Part shown: in pieces, positions 49,801 through 64,000 of the stretch
Position numbering within the stretch: position 1 is the first letter of the stretch
Layout: every line of letters begins with the position of its first letter
Source of the DNA: Prinia subflava
Taxonomy: Eukaryota > Chordata > Aves > Passeriformes > Cisticolidae
Assembly: GCF_021018805.1 (NCBI RefSeq)
Contig: NC_086248.1
Location: 60,955,985-61,019,984 of the forward strand
Length of the DNA: 64,000 bases
Reading direction: 5' to 3'
Made by a program: the position numbers and the translations under genes
Notes under the pieces: model-generated
The model's database searches: none
The model's input: the letters and a program-made list of their open reading frames with translations, nothing else
What the model was told of the DNA's origin: nothing

Positions 49801-52800
49801 AGTAGAAAAAGTAGAACTGGAAAAGAGAAGTAGTGTGCTGGAGGGCAGAGGGACATTGCAGAGGAAAGCCTGTAAGGACTGGGTGGAGCAAAATAATTTT
49901 GCTTTTTTTATTCAGCTCATACTTGAGAAGAGATTCAGAAACAGGCAATTGACTATGAATGTGAAAATCCAGACAGTCTGATATGTGAAAAACAACTGAC
50001 ATACTTGAGTCCCAGTAAGTGAAACTGTTACGGGCTGATATCCAGCTCAATTGAAAGGTAAACATGCCCTTCCCAATGCACATACCTTTCTATTATTGCA
50101 TCCTAGAAAAGTTTAACCAACAGTTCGAATTGCTTAATGATAGTCTGAAGGTGCAATTAAACAGTGGTTGACTGTTCTTGATGAAAGTAAGTTTATTTTC
50201 TGTTCTGAAACTTTTATAAACAGTTGTTGGCACTAGTTCATGCTATTGCAACAAAGAAATGCCATTTGCAGAAGGTGATCAGAAGTTTGTTTCTTCTTAG
50301 TTCAGTACAAAAGAAGTGACATTTTATGGAAAGAATACTTTCACATATAATAATATTTTAATTTCAGCTTTATTGCAAGTATTATTTCTAACTGCACAGT
50401 AAAGGTCACATATTTAGGGAGTGTATAATTTGTTACTGAAGTTGATCCCTGCAGATAAGAGTTGCATTGTTGTGTTATTCATTCAGAATGAGTGCAACCC
50501 TAGACCAGCTATGCTTGTCCTCATATTCTGATGAAAAGATGGAGAGTTTTTGAAGATTATTCAATACATGCAAAAGGGTTGGGGGTTGAGGGGGAACAAA
50601 GAGTGGAAAAGATCTGAACTGCTGTAGTATTTGCTTCTGGAAATAAATTTCATTTACTCAAGGGAAAGGTTTTTTGTTTACATATTTAGTTAGTACCTAT
50701 AGGTAAGGCAGTAATAATTTTGGGTATACATGCTGGTTTTTTCAGTTGTTACTGCATCCAGTACTGTAGACATAGTTGGACTGTACTCTTAAGTTGCTTA
50801 TGCATGTTATGTCCTATCAACATCCCTCTCACTTCAGAGCCTGAAAGTAAGAAATAAGCATATGAAAAATAGGTGTGAATAGATACAAAATGTTGATAAG
50901 ACTTGTGATAAAACACTGACAGTCCTGCTTCATCAGTGTAGAGTTAAGAATGCTGGGAATGACAGCATGGGGCATAGAACTTTGTTATTTGACTCCTTTG
51001 GAGTTTGGTTATTTATATATTTGTTTTAAGAGTGGTCTGGAAAGAGAGGTGTAATGGATAGTTATACTGGTAGTGCTTTAAGGTTTCAAATTCTTTTTCT
51101 AGGTATGTATTTTTCAGTCCAGAAATACTCCTCTCTTTTCTTGCTGTTCTTGATTTCTCTTGTGCTAATCTTTCATTACAGGGAAGCTCTGCAGCTTTGA
51201 CCAGCATTGTCCTTTTTTTGACTTCCAGTGCAATAATGGTGAGAGAAAGACCTGGCAGACTGGCTTGCAGGTTACATATAGAAGAGATAGGGAGTTATTC
51301 TGGCTCTTGGTTATACATAGGCAGGAGTCTGTAAGTGTGGCAGTCTCTCTAAGATGTCTATTGTGTTGTCTTCATAAAGTACTAACATTTCCCAAGAACT
51401 TGGTTTTGAACAAGTAAAATCCCACAATCCCATGTGCCTATGCTGGACATGCCTCTCTGAGGGCAAGGCAGAAGTTCTTCACTGAAATTACGGTTTTGGG
51501 CAATGCCAGCCTAACCTCGGGTTTGGTAGCACAGTTGGTTTTGGGAATTAAGTTCTGCTGTGTGGGGCTGCTTTCACCTGTGGCTGTAGGAAGCATAAAT
51601 CAAGAAACTCTTTAAATTGTTTCATTTACCACTTTCATTCACAGTCTTCCAATTTCTGCAATCTCGAGTTCTATGGAGCCTTGTTATGCAGAAGTCATCT
51701 TTGCATAAACTCCAGTTCATCTCCAGAACTGTCCCCCTAAAGCTATAAGTGAAGCAGGATTCTCTGGGGGCATTTGAGGTGGAGGTCTTAAAACTAAAAG
51801 GCATATGACAGAGGAAGGGGAGCCTGGCAGGAGAGTATCAAATTTAACTTCTACAGGCATGCTGGCATTTTGTTTCATTTTGGCAGTCTTGAATGTAGCA
51901 ATCTTGCAGTTTGTTTTAGAATAGCTTTTCTGTGTGTAATTATTAGACCAGTAAGTTCCCAAACAGGCAATATTTCTCTTCCCCTTCCTCTTCTCTTCTC
52001 ATGTGCTTGCTCTTTATGTTCTGTGCATTGATGCTTCTTACTCTAAGTCTTTTCAGAGAGCCATAAAAGGGGCAGCACTACCTTTTCTGCTCAAGACAGC
52101 TTTTGAACCTGTTTCAGTGATGGAAAAGGTAAAGACAAGGGCTTCATTAATTTTGCAGTGATGTTGCCCTGCATATTTTTACCTCATTTTTGCAAGTCCT
52201 CCAAATAAGTCAGAGTTTCTTCCTTCAGTGCTCATGGAAGTGAGGATAGATATTGAAAGTGCTATAAAAGAAGAGTTGCTGTGCTTTGTAGTTTGGAGGC
52301 ATTTGGCTGTTCAGATGGCACTTATTTGCCATTGTTACCTTTCTTAGTTCTCACAGTGTAGTTATTTGAAGAAACTGGAGGGGGTTTGGAGATGCTCTTT
52401 GCAGGCAACAGAGTACATTTGTGAATGAATAGAATTGGGTGTTCTGCACAGGAGGCTACTGCTCTGCTGTATGAAACAAGGTGGCTTGATGTGTCTAACA
52501 CGCTACCAAATGCATTGTACAGAATACTTGATCAAGTGCGGCTAAATGCTGCTTGTATAGGAATAAAAATATAAACCTCACTTTTTAACCCTAAATACTG
52601 ATACTGCTTTTCAGTCAAAGTTCTAAGTAAGTTGCATAAGTGCAGCTGTTTGATTTCAAAGTACACATCAGTAGCGAAACACATGGTGTACCAAAGTGAC
52701 CAGTGAAACCGCCTAGGTCTCGATGACATGGAATTCATAGCAAATGTAGGTTAGCAAAGTCCATGACATAATGGTTTTTAGTGTATATGCTTTTCATTTC

Positions 52801-53276
52801 GTGACCATTTTATGTGCTTAAGATGCTATTCTTCACAAGGTAATGCAGATAGTTTGATAATTAGTCACACTAGCTCTGTATTGACTGGTTTTGATTTTCA
52901 TCTCCAGGTGCTTCAGAACCTTCTTGTTTGCTATCATTTTTTGTCATTACTTCCAACATAATTCTTGTGTTCTGATTCTGACAATCACCTTTCATTTTTG
53001 TTTTTTATATATCAGCATTAAATATTAATTTTTTTGTTTTGTTTTGAAGATGCAGAGAACTTACTGCTTCAGCTTTGGTCATATATCATAGTTCTAAATT
53101 TATTTTCAGTTTGTAAGATGACTCTGCCTTTTGATAGCTTCTGTTGACTGAAGTGGACTGAAGTTCATTTACTAGTGGAGGAAACTCAGGAGATCAGCTT
53201 GGTTCTCCAGTGACACCATTGGGCTAGTATGGATGAAAAAAGAGTAAATACATCAAAGTAGTATATACATAAAGTG

Positions 53277-53310
<34 letters not shown>
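53277..53310 (+). repeat. (TA)n microsatellite
   Basis: About 12 uninterrupted TA units, then a TTTATATATA variant. It is a dinucleotide repeat in ZDHHC14 intron 1. Confidence 0.9.
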
Positions 53311-56300
53311 AATACATAAGTAGTAGCTTTAAGAGGGTCAGGTGTTGATCAGACTACAGGCAGCTCAGAGGTGTGTACGTGTGTGTGATGTGCTGGATGA
53401 AAATTTTTGCGCCAGTAGAGATTTTTCTCAGCTGTTGATCAGCAGGCATAAAACCTAGTTAATACTAAACAGCTGTCAGGATGGAGAAGCAAAACTACTT
53501 TTGCTTTGCTGTTTGTTGTTATTTATTATTTCACTATGACTTGGAGTAGGTTTTTTTGAGTAAGATTGACACTGTCTGCTGCCTCAGCTAGTTATCAAGG
53601 CTCCCTGCCATTTTGAGTTTATTTTTCTTGCACAAAGCCTGGGAAAAAAGATGAACCTTGTTCTGAAGGTCACTATGTCCAGCTGTCTTTCTGAACAATG
53701 GGAGTGGATGCATTTCAGAACTACTGACCCTTCATATACAATATTGTGCCATTGACTGCCCTCATTTAAAGCAAGAACCCAAAGGACACTGAAGGGATTT
53801 CAGCAGTGGTTGAAATGAATGAGGAGCACATCCTGGTAAGGTAGCTGAATGCAATGGATTCTTGTATTGGCAGGTTATACTGGAATTCTGGAATTTTCTT
53901 GAAGCAAAAATTCATCCAGTAACAAACCTTCTTCTAAATTTGATGGCAGCAGAGTTTTAAAGGGGGTGTCTTTTTCTTCCAATAAGACATCAACTTAATT
54001 CTACTAGTGTTTGTGACTGAGATACATGAGGCTGTCTGCTGGGAGAGCTTTTTTTTTCCTTTTGCTTTTTGACTGGGGACAAATTACATCCTTTACTAAG
54101 AAGTATCTGACATGTGGTTGTGTTCTAGAAATGTGGTGTTTAGCACAATTCATGCTACAAATTGAAGGCCAGCTCGTCAGTCTTGTTTATTACAACCAGA
54201 AATACCTTTTGAAAGGCACTGTATTGTAAGATGGTATCTTCCCAGGTTTTTTTTCTACAGCCTTCTTTTTTTTTTTTCCACATGCTTATACTGGAAAGTG
54301 TTCTTCAGAATCTCTGTTTTCAGTTTGTATTCTGCCAGTAGGACTAACATAGTCAAGACCCCTTCAGAATAGTCCTTTCTCCCTTCATCATTGCTTGGTT
54401 AGATGCAGGACAGCAATTCAACAAATGGTGTGCTTTCTGTTGTGCAAAACAACGATGCAAAAACTTGGAAAAAAGTCCCCTTGTTAATAAGGGGCACTGA
54501 ACTATGACAAATAGGGCTTTAAGAATCCCTTCAGAAACCAGATCACATTATTCTGTTCAGATTTGAATTATGATTTCTGTGAAGTGAAATCTTCACATAT
54601 TTGGAAGACATCACAGGCAGTACTTCTGATGTGTACAAAAATTGTTAAACTCCGTTAGTGTCAGTGTAAACTGTTACTGTAGATCAGAAGTGGCATGTAT
54701 TTAATTACTTGAGCATGTTTCTTTTTCTGGAGAACTCACTCTCCTTCCTGATAGTCCTGATGGTGCATGGAGTGATACAGGCAGTATAATGAAAGATGCA
54801 GTATTCCCGTGGATATTGCTTTCCTAACAATGGATAGGTCAGGCTGTTAAATTGAGAAGTGTTTTGAGTATTTTTTTTCGATTTCCTGAATGCCTTCCCT
54901 TTTATTTCTCTCAAAAATAGAGAACCCATCACTAAAATTGGCAGTTTTCCTAATCACAAGAATTTCTTCCTTCTCTTCCCCTTCCTCTCACAACCCCAGA
55001 TACCTTAAAAAAGATTGGGGTTTATTTTAGTCAAAGGAGATGATGCTGAGAGAGTTACATATACTCCTTTGGTTATGTAGAAGTATGATAAAAAATGGTT
55101 CTCCACGTTGTGTAGGATGTGACAGGACATTATGACTTTTAAGTTGCAGGAGGAAGAATTCAGGTTAGAGCTTAGTAGACATTAGGAGGAAAGAACCTTT
55201 TCCAAGAAAAAGTATGGATGAGAACTGAAATAGATTTCCTAGGAAAACTGGAATTGTCATCACTAGAAGTTGTTTGCAAGGCTTGGTAAATCTGAAGTGA
55301 TTTGTGATCTTTTCTTGAAGAAGAGTAACTTCCAAAGATGGTTTGACTGCCATTATTCATGAATATATCTATGAAGCATATCTAGAAGGATTTTATCTGA
55401 AACTGTTGTTTTTCATGTCTTCATTAATAATGCAGCACAGCTGAGGGTTGGTAGGAGTGTGTTGTATGTTGTGTAGAATATAATTACGTCAGTTACTTAA
55501 TGCATTGCAACTATTACTACATAGAGGTGATATTAGATAGTGAACTTTCAAAACCAGGGATGCTATTGTAACTCACAGAAGAGTTTTGAAAGGAACCTAC
55601 AATCTAGAGTTTAGAGTAATCATAGTAGACTATGTCTGAAGAAATCAATATAAATACTGATGTATTTGGTAATTAATGAAATATGACTTTAAAAATTTCA
55701 TAGGTTACCAAATTGATTAGATGGTATTTTCCAGTCTTGCTACATTAAAAAAATCATTTCATTGGAAAGCATGATCTTCTTGTCTTTTCATATTAATCAG
55801 CTAGTTGTAAATGTATTTTCTTGTTAGTAGGAAGAGCTACACCCCACCTAGTGTACATACAGCTTACTTATTGCCCACTAAGGTGATTCATTAGTCTATC
55901 TCTTGCAAAGCCTATGAGGTTTTTGACGCAGATGATACTGTAGTCCTGGGCATATTTTTTTTCAGATGTCACCATTTTGTTGTAATAGGGAAGAGTTGGG
56001 CCCCTTTATTCCCCCTGGAAGAATAATGGCAGATGAGAAGAACTTGGTGATGCCCACAGCTTCTGTGATGGCTAGAGGTAGGCTGGACCAAGTAATTAGG
56101 AATGGTGTTTAGCTCTTGCCTGCCTGATTTCTTGAATGGTGTGCACATAGTTTCTGGGAAGCCCTGGAGCTGTGTATGTACACTTACCAGCTGTCTTGAC
56201 ATGCAGCATGGAAAGGGCAAGTGCCTGCAGCCATTTTCTGCCACTGGGAAAGCTTATACAGTTACCTTATTAGAGACTGTGTGGTCCAGTGTCCTAAATT

Positions 56301-58432
56301 TACTGAACTACGATCAAAGGTAGGATGAAACTTGCAAAACTTCCAAAGGGCTTCCATGTGATTTATTGAGCTCTAAATATGGGAATTTCTAAAGTATAAT
56401 ATGTGTTATGACCTTCCAGTGAGTTTCAGTAGCATTGACAAGAGATACCTTAAAAAAAATAGCATGTGAAAATATGTTTAGTTTAGACTACATAAAATAA
56501 AAGTTTATGGAATCTGTTCTTAATGTTTGCATTACCAAACATGTAAATTTTAATGAGCTGGTACTTAGTATTATCTTAGCAGGTTTACCTGGCCTGTGTT
56601 AGCTTTGGAATCAGAAAGAGTAATGAAAATCTCATTTTAACCAGATAATTTAGAGGTAAACAAAGAGAGGTGATGAAAGCATAGGCAGAGAAATTGCAGG
56701 ACTGATCTTGAGTTGACTGGCAGGACAACACACTGACCCACAACGGCAAGTGAAGAGTAGTTTGCTTCTCTTGCACTGTTGAAATACATCTGGGACAAGT
56801 AGTCAGGCTTTTTATGGAAATAATCTCTTAAAAACATGTGGGGCCAATTTGACAGGTGAGGAAACATCTGGATCTTGCAGCATGGCTGTGATTACTATGC
56901 TTTAATTTGAATGTTCAAATAACTAATTTGAATAGGTAACAACCATCTCTGAACCAGTTGTTTTGCCGATCCTTGAAATCTGGTTTGTGTGCTGCACTTG
57001 GTGTTCTCACTGCTGCTGATAGTCTCTACAGCACTCAATAAGCAAACAGCTCACCTGGTCTCTTCATTAGAGGTGACTTGTAACTTGTTTCCTAATGTGT
57101 GGAATCCTGTCCTCCTGCTACTCTTCACCTGTGACCACACCTGTGATGGTGCATTAAAAAGGAAATAGAAGCGGTCTCTGTTATGAGTGGATGCCAAACT
57201 ATTTTACTCTCTGTGCTTCTCTTATTTTGTGGCTGTAATGTTTTATGTTATTAAAAATATTTAAAGTATCTATATGGAAATGGTAAAGCTTTCACAGTTG
57301 AATGTTAAAATTTGTGGGATAGGAATGGTTCATAACTGCCTGGTATCATATTAATTGTGCATCTGTCTGAGGAGGGAAAAAGGCTATCTGTAGATTGGAA
57401 GTTCAAATATATTCCTCCCATCCCCAGCGCATGCCTATTAAAAATACTGCTTTTGAGGCATCCTCTTCACTGTATGAAAATTCCAGATGAGTTTCTTTGT
57501 AGGCTTGCCTTGTTTCCTGACAGTGAGACTTTGCAACTAATTTCGTCTTTGTCCTATTTTGTTGGGTTTTCTTCCTTTTTGTTTCAAAAGTTTGATGTAC
57601 TGTGCCAAAGACAAATTTAAGTTAAATAGTGTTACCTGTTTTCTGTTTTCAGATATGGTAGTTTAATTGATTGTAGGCTTTACTGAGGTAATGTGTAGAA
57701 CTAGGAACACATTGCTGTGGGTGATGCTAGACAAATCAGTTAGGGCTTGATGTTGCCCTAACCCATTTCAGTTGGACCTTCCAAGAAGTTTATAATGTTT
57801 TGTGAGAAATGGAATTGAAATTTGTACTGCAGTTACCACTTGGATATGCTTGAGAATTAGACAATGGAAGGGATAGGCCCATAGTTCTCCTGCCATCTTT
57901 CTTCTGCTTCCATTGACAGATAAATATACATTTTTTAAACCTTTAATGTTAACTGGCAAAGAATGATTTGTATATCAAAGACTGGAAAATAATGTAACAT
58001 GCAGAATAAAGATACACTACTTGCAATGGTTTCGTTTTAAATTCACAGTTAGGCTTGCATAAAGTTTGTGTGTGCTTATCAAGAACATAATGTTCTATTT
58101 TTTATGTTAGCTACTTGAATGTATTTTATCGTGTTGAATTCTTGACAGAAAGCACTACAATCTTCTGTGAACATAGGAATATTTACTCATAGATTGAAAA
58201 AATTAAGCTACTTGTAAATCTTAGGAATACTTGAAAAATTTACTCATTAAGTAGATTGAACCCCTACTTATTTATAATACTTCATTGAGATCGACCCAAA
58301 ATCATGTAGTAGTCTTTATTCTCAGTGTGTATTCTCAGGTGTATGATTTTAGCTTAGATGAAAACTTCCTGTGTTAAAGGGACCTAGGTATCTCAGTGCC
58401 TTTAAACCAGCAGGCAGTTTCTTCATATAGTC

Positions 58433-58488
58433 TTTTTTTTTTTTTTTTTTTTTTTTTTTTCCTTTTTTTTCTTTTTCTTTTCTTGTAA
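58433..58488 (+). repeat. Long poly-T / CT-rich tract
   Basis: A run of 28 T (58433-58460) is followed by CC, eight T and further interrupted T runs. It is pyrimidine-only for over 50 bases. No retroposon body is recognised on either side. Confidence 0.9.
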
Positions 58489-61400
58489 TGCACTATGTAA
58501 GTAGCCATCATAGCTCAGACTAGCATGTGAATTGGAGCACTTTCTTTAGGGTACACTTCCAGTCTGCTTTATTTACTCTAATTTGTTGGGGTTTTTTTCT
58601 GACACTAACTTACGTTAGATTTAGGCCTTGTTTTGAGGTGTGTACAGTGTAGTTGGTAAAATTAACTGGGAAGTCTGCTTCTTATATGTCATTTCGTAAC
58701 AATAGAATTATGTCTTTGTTATTTTAGATCAAAAATGTAGTCACCAGAGTACTTACTCTTCCTGGTTTGGCAGCCCTTAACATACTTGGATTTTGTATGT
58801 GAGGTTTACCAATGTCACAGAGTTTGATTTTGGAAAGTGAGTAAACTAGATTGTTTTGTGTTTCCAAAAGCATTGATTTAAAAAATTCTTAGAATTCTTG
58901 GGAAAGAGAAAATAGGGTATCATTTGAATAATAGCCAGTTTCATTACCATTGAAAGATACTAATATTTCTGTGAGTACTATCAATTGCAGAATTTGGCAA
59001 AGAGGCAATGGCAAACTCCTTTGATATAAGACAAAAGGTCATGAAATCAATGATATGTGGGAGTTGTTTTTTTTAATTTACCATTGCAACTTTTAACATT
59101 TTCCATTAGGTTTACACCTTATGTGTAACTGCTGGCATGGTCAAGGCAGAAACATAAACTTCTTGATGAGCAAGTTCATTATTCATCCCATGCTGCCTGT
59201 TCTTGTGGTTTTTTTGAACTCCTATGTGGATATTTTCTATCTTTAAATAATTTGCTTTATTCTACACTTTTGTGTGTTATAAAAGATATTTTTTAGTGCA
59301 ATTTTTTTCCTGATTTTTGTCTGTAGTACAGTCCACTCTCAATATCTGAAAAGTGCAAATTGAAATTACCTTCTGATAATTTTGCTTAACTTAATAAAAT
59401 GCTGCTGCAGAGTCCATGAATTTTCTTTCTGATTTTCCTAAATTAAGGAATGCAAGTGCGACATAAAGCTGTCTTCAGGGTTTTTTTGGAGTTTGTTTGC
59501 TAAGTTGTTGCTGATGTAATGCAGCAAGATGCCAGAGAGTTCAATCAATTTCTTTTGTATGATTCTCTTTTCTTTTATACACTTAAGAGTGATCTGAATG
59601 ATTTGGAAATTAATCAGAATGGGTATCTGCAAGGTATGCTGGAAATCTAAATTGAAGTTTGCTTGCAGTCTTGGAATATGCATTGTTATTGTGTCTTGTA
59701 CGTGCTGTAGTTGGGGTTTGAGTAGATCCTGTACTTTGGCTAGCTGAGCCAAGATTATGTTGTATGGATTTTGTGTAAATAGATCTGGGTCTTCCTTTCT
59801 AGCCGACAATGAAGGTTATATTAAATCAGCTGTAAAATCTCCTTTGCAAATGAGCCAGTCTGACTTCTTTCTCAGGAAAAATAGGTTGACTTCTCACAGT
59901 GATTTATGTTTTGAGGCAAACTATTTACAATATAAGCGGTATGCATGGAAATGTTGTTTCATTTCTGCCATGCCTCTCTTAAAAAGTTTCTGGGAAGAGG
60001 CCAGGCTGTTTTCAGTTTTTGTTTATGGATGAGATTACCCAAAGATAAGGGCAGGGAGAGACAGGACTACAAGGGCAGTTCATTTCTAAACCTAGACAGA
60101 ATTATCAATGTGCCTCGAAGAGCTGGAGATGACTAGAAACAAATATGACCATGGAAGACACTGAATAGCATGAAGCCCATTGCAATCCTTGTGTTGGCAG
60201 CTTGGATACATCTGACTGTGCAAGTTTTGATCTCTCTGCCTCTTTCAGTGATATCTTACTGCAAGTATCTGGCAACTCAGGTTTAGCAAGACTAAAAGAA
60301 AACAGCCTCCTCTTTCCACATCTCTGATCAGTAGCAGTAAATGTACTTGCTATAGATTTTATGGCTCGTTGTCACTGAGCGGTGGCCACTGGACATGCAA
60401 TGACCCAAATGGATTTCCCTAGCTTGCCTTTTCTCATCTGTGAGGGCAGTAACAGCAGGAGGTTTTGGTCTTGTGTGTAGGCGGTGGGAAATACTCTATT
60501 ACTGAAGTACTTTGCATGTGCAGCCTGCAGCTCTCTTGCGACTTGCACAGTGGTTTACTTTTGGTGTCCTGCCAGATGTTTGCTGGGATTTAGACATTTA
60601 CAGAGGAAGAAAGATTTGTAAAATTCCTCTGTAAACTCAGGAAAAGGTATACAGGAAATACTGTTGTAGATGACATGCTTTATATTTGTAGAAATGTTTA
60701 TAGAGAATGCTGTGATTTTCAGGGTTTGGCTGAAAGGGTGTAAAGCCTGCCTTTGAACGTGAAGGGAAACTAATTTGAGGCTATATTATTTCATGGCTGT
60801 CTGTAGACCCGACATCTGGTTGTAGAGTCCTGTCCTGAATTAATCAGTAATAAACAGTCAGGAGACCTGAAGGATGTTAAAGTAAGTCTACTTAAAGATG
60901 AAGAAGTGGTTAGAGCAATTCTGTGGACCAGTTGTAGTTTTTGTAAACTGAGCATGTTTTAGTGCTGCTTTTCAGAGAACAGGAGTCCAAATCTAGTGAT
61001 TCTTCTGAATACTGTAATTACTAAAAATCTGCTCTTGCATAGTTGCTTACAGGGGAAAGCAAATGTTTTTCTTTGTTACAGTCAGCAGAAATGTGAGCAA
61101 CTCCCCTCAAAGTAAGAATTACTCCAAATTATTATTTTGGGTGTCAGTCATTCTACAGAGTAAGTAAAGAGTGGCCTGTTTTGGCAGTTTCTTATTTCAT
61201 AAATTTAGCCTTGTTATCAAAATTGGTTTCCTCCTTCCTTGCAGGCAAGGAATTACGTTATATCATACTTAACAGAAATGCCATACTTAGCAGAGAATAC
61301 AATCTTATTTACCCTGTTTCACAATTATTTTTCCCATATATATGTAATAAACGGTTCTTTTTTAACTTGTCAACCTGTTTTCATTGTTCCTAATGTGCAC

Positions 61401-62108
61401 ACTTGAAAAAAGGCGTTTTTGTTTAAAAGTGTATCTTTATAAGGGAAAAGTAGTGAAGCTACTTTTTTTAATCTTCTGTAAAATCCTTTTAAAATAACTG
61501 CATCTCCTCTCCATGAAAACACCATGGAAAACCCTCAGATACAATACCTGCCCCCAGCACCCTCTTACTCTCCTCTCACAGTATCTCCAATATAAAAGAT
61601 ATGTAGTGGAGTATTAATTTCTTTGTCACCTCTGTGTTTTGATTTTAATTAGAACAAGCATGTTGTTAGATACTGTTTAGTTTTTCGTACTTTCTCAAAA
61701 CTGTGTGGAAGGTTTGTCCCAGTCTTTTGGAAGTTATGGAAAAAAGCTGGAAAAGAGAGAGTAGATGGACAGCTTGATTGTCCACTCTGGTCCTTAAAAT
61801 GTCTAAGATGACAATAAAATGGTTAAACTTCATTTCAGTTCTTCTTCACCTTCCTTGTGTAGTGAAATGGCCAGCAGAGAATTTTGAGTGCTTTTTGTAT
61901 CCATATACACACTGTACAGGGTGTTTTAAAGTGAGGTGGAAATACTCAAATGATATTTAATGAAAAATGTAATTAATGTGCTTTTGTATGTTTCCCTTAC
62001 TGTCTCTCTCTTGAATTGTTTTAATCAGAAGGAGATAAACAATTGAAACTTAAAAATTTTTTTGAAAACTTGGAGCTGAGATGGCGTGCTCCCTCAATTT
62101 AGGCCTGT

Positions 62109-62134
62109 GATCACAGCCTGAGATCACAGCCTGA
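62109..62134. repeat. 13-bp perfect tandem duplication
   Basis: Two exact adjacent copies of 'gatcacagcctga' occur, preceded by the palindrome 'tgtgatcaca'. It is a small local duplication of unknown significance. Confidence 0.8.
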
Positions 62135-63825
62135 GTGGAAGGAGAATGTGCCCAAAATCCTAGAAGTGCAGATCCCGCCCAGCGAAATTATAATACAAGT
62201 GAAAGAGTGATACTGTCTTGGATATACTCTGGTTTTCTCTTATGAAAATAACATGTCAAATGCAACAGTTTGGGGTTTTCATCATGTCTTTTACCAAAAT
62301 CATGTCTTTTTTTTTTCACCGAGATTCTTCAAAGCTGTTGGTTAAAATCTCAGCAATAAAGCCATATGATAGTTTATATCTGCCTCTTGCTTGAAAAGAT
62401 CTGTGTTTGCTTTTGGATGTTCTTTTGTGTATACTCTAAATGATTGGAAAATGCGTGAGATAGTTCTGTAATTGTTTGCCCTGCTTGGCCAAGAGATTCT
62501 GTGCCACTTGCAAGGGCTGCATCTAAAACTAGAGAGGGTAACCCTTGCAGCTGATGGGCACAGAATGTTTCTTTGGAATTTATGCTGTTGTCTTTTCCGT
62601 GTATAGGACTTCAGAGACAGGCAATGCTTTGGCTGCGTCGTGTGTTTTCATGTGTGTCTGACTGAAACAGATGCCTCTCAGCTGCCACACTTTTAGTTTC
62701 TGAACCCTCTAAACTTGCATGCATAACATGTAGTTAAAATTTGATTTTAAGGTTAGCTAAGCCATACAGATTTTTCTGCTTGTTTTTCACTGCTGCTTAG
62801 GTTTAATGGTATTGAGCTCTGTAGAGGACAGAGGAATTAGCAAGTCTGTTTTCAGCAAATACATGTCATACACTTGGCCTAAACAGGATGCTTGTATGTA
62901 TTTTTAGCATAGTTGACTGTCTTTCTGGCAACTTCACATATATACTGGTTGTGATGTATTAATGAGGTTTTTTTATTTGAAATAAATGCTTAATAAATTT
63001 AAATCATAATAAAGTTGATTTATATGGGATTATTGTACAAGTGGACTCGAATGCACAGACGGGTTCAGATACCTGGCTTCCTGATGGAATCAGTAGAAAT
63101 TCAGAGAGACACCTTAAATACATTTTGGAACCTGGCCACAGGCAGTTTTTAACACTTTTTAGCCTAATTATAGCTATTTAAAGTGATCACTAGGTGAACT
63201 CTTCTGAAGTGATTATTGCTTAGAACTGTAAGTTTCTCGTGCAAGAGATATTGATAACTATGTATCACAGCAAGAATAACCATATTTCAAAAATTTTATG
63301 TAGATCTATATATACAAGGAAAGGTTTTTTTGCTTGCTGCCGAAGTGTTTTACAGTTCTGTCCTTTTAGGGTAACTTGACTTTGCTTTCGGAGCTGTGAG
63401 AGACAGTTACTGTTTTGGTAAATAGCCATGGTTTGAATATTATATTAAGCTGCCTGCTGACAGAAATTATTTTAATTGAGAATGTAATTAAAAAGAAAAA
63501 AAACTAAACGAGGCAACAACAACAACCCAAAGCTGCTCTCCTAATTTATTTAACCTTCTTTAAAAAAGAACATCAATGTGTGTGAGGAGGAGGAGTAAAT
63601 ACGTTCAAGTACATAGCAAATTGAATTTGAATATAAGGAAGGAGGATGTGTACCGGATTCATTTTGCTGTTCTAACTTGTGGATAACCCCTCTGAAGGAG
63701 ATCTTTACCTCTGGCAAAGAGGATAGTGATGGACTTTTAGGCTGATGAGTGTGGGCTTGATTAAATTGGTTGTAATGATGTATTTCTTACTGGGTTTTCT
63801 TTGGGAGAGTTCTTCATGGAGTTTG

Positions 63826-63880
63826 TGGCTAGAAGGGACCATTAAATTTCCAGATCTGGCATCCTTTACATACAAGTCTT
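63826..63880 (-). repeat. Possible ancient CR1-like relic
   Basis: The run 'ggctagaagggaccattaaa' then 'ccagatctggcatcctttac' resembles a diverged terminus of ancient amniote CR1-type elements (remembered as 'ggccagaagggaccatta...tctagtctgacctcctgcata'). The match spans only about 50 bases, so it is tentative. Confidence 0.35.
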
Positions 63881-64000
63881 TATCTTTCATTCATATTATC
63901 AGTCTCCTGATAATGAACCTTTTGACTTAACTCACCAGGATGCAGTTTCAGTTTGTGCTTAGCTAAAATGCATTTGCTAGAAGGATATCCATCCTTTGTT

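Larger units (their letters stand above)
37478..64000 (+). other. ZDHHC14: ZDHHC14 intron 1 (continues past the window)
   Basis: From the GTAAGT donor to the window end, 26.5 kb of AT-rich sequence contains no segment resembling the next ZDHHC14 exon (which should continue Cys-Pro-Tyr-Leu-Ala after the first helix). A very long first intron agrees with the mammalian gene. Open frames are short and not bounded by splice sites with protein similarity. The longest on the minus strand (59438-59809) has no early ATG. Simple repeats and one possible old CR1-like relic are listed separately; otherwise nothing is recognised. Confidence 0.85.

Overview
The window is ordinary nuclear DNA of a bird. The evidence is intron-rich genes with GT-AG splice sites, discrete CpG islands in AT-rich flanks, and 5'-truncated CR1 LINE copies as the only recognisable interspersed repeats. 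Two protein-coding genes are supported by exon-level similarity to known vertebrate proteins: TMEM242 (minus strand, left) and ZDHHC14 (plus strand, right). They are neighbours in divergent orientation on human 6q25.3, as I recall that map. I cannot name the species.

Layout. 1-9662 is intron 3 of TMEM242 or sequence beyond it; the last coding exon was not found. This stretch holds a CR1 3' fragment (about 4.1 kb) and an isolated CpG island (5.94-6.56 kb). TMEM242 exons 3, 2 and 1 lie at 9663-9800, 13400-13500 and 15285-15420, with a promoter CpG island at about 14.55-15.65 kb. From 15.7 to 33.5 kb is intergenic DNA with no recognised gene. Two CR1 elements with outward-facing 3' ends (33.49-33.94 kb minus, 34.19-34.82 kb plus) abut the CpG island of ZDHHC14 (34.9-36.55 kb). 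That island carries two facing ZNF143/THAP11-type motifs. A long putative 5' leader with a triplicated T-tract and short upstream ORFs leads to the first coding exon of ZDHHC14 (37227-37477). The rest of the window, 26.5 kb, is its first intron, with only simple repeats and one possible ancient repeat relic.

Function. TMEM242 is a small mitochondrial inner-membrane protein implicated in ATP synthase assembly. ZDHHC14 is a Golgi/ER palmitoyl-acyltransferase whose catalytic exons lie beyond the window. Nothing suggests that they work together; they are simply neighbours. I found no tRNA, rRNA, CRISPR array, intact mobile element or novel multi-gene system. The observations worth a second look are regulatory or structural: the isolated CpG island, the paired promoter motifs, the T-tract and uORFs in the ZDHHC14 leader, and the inverted CR1 pair.
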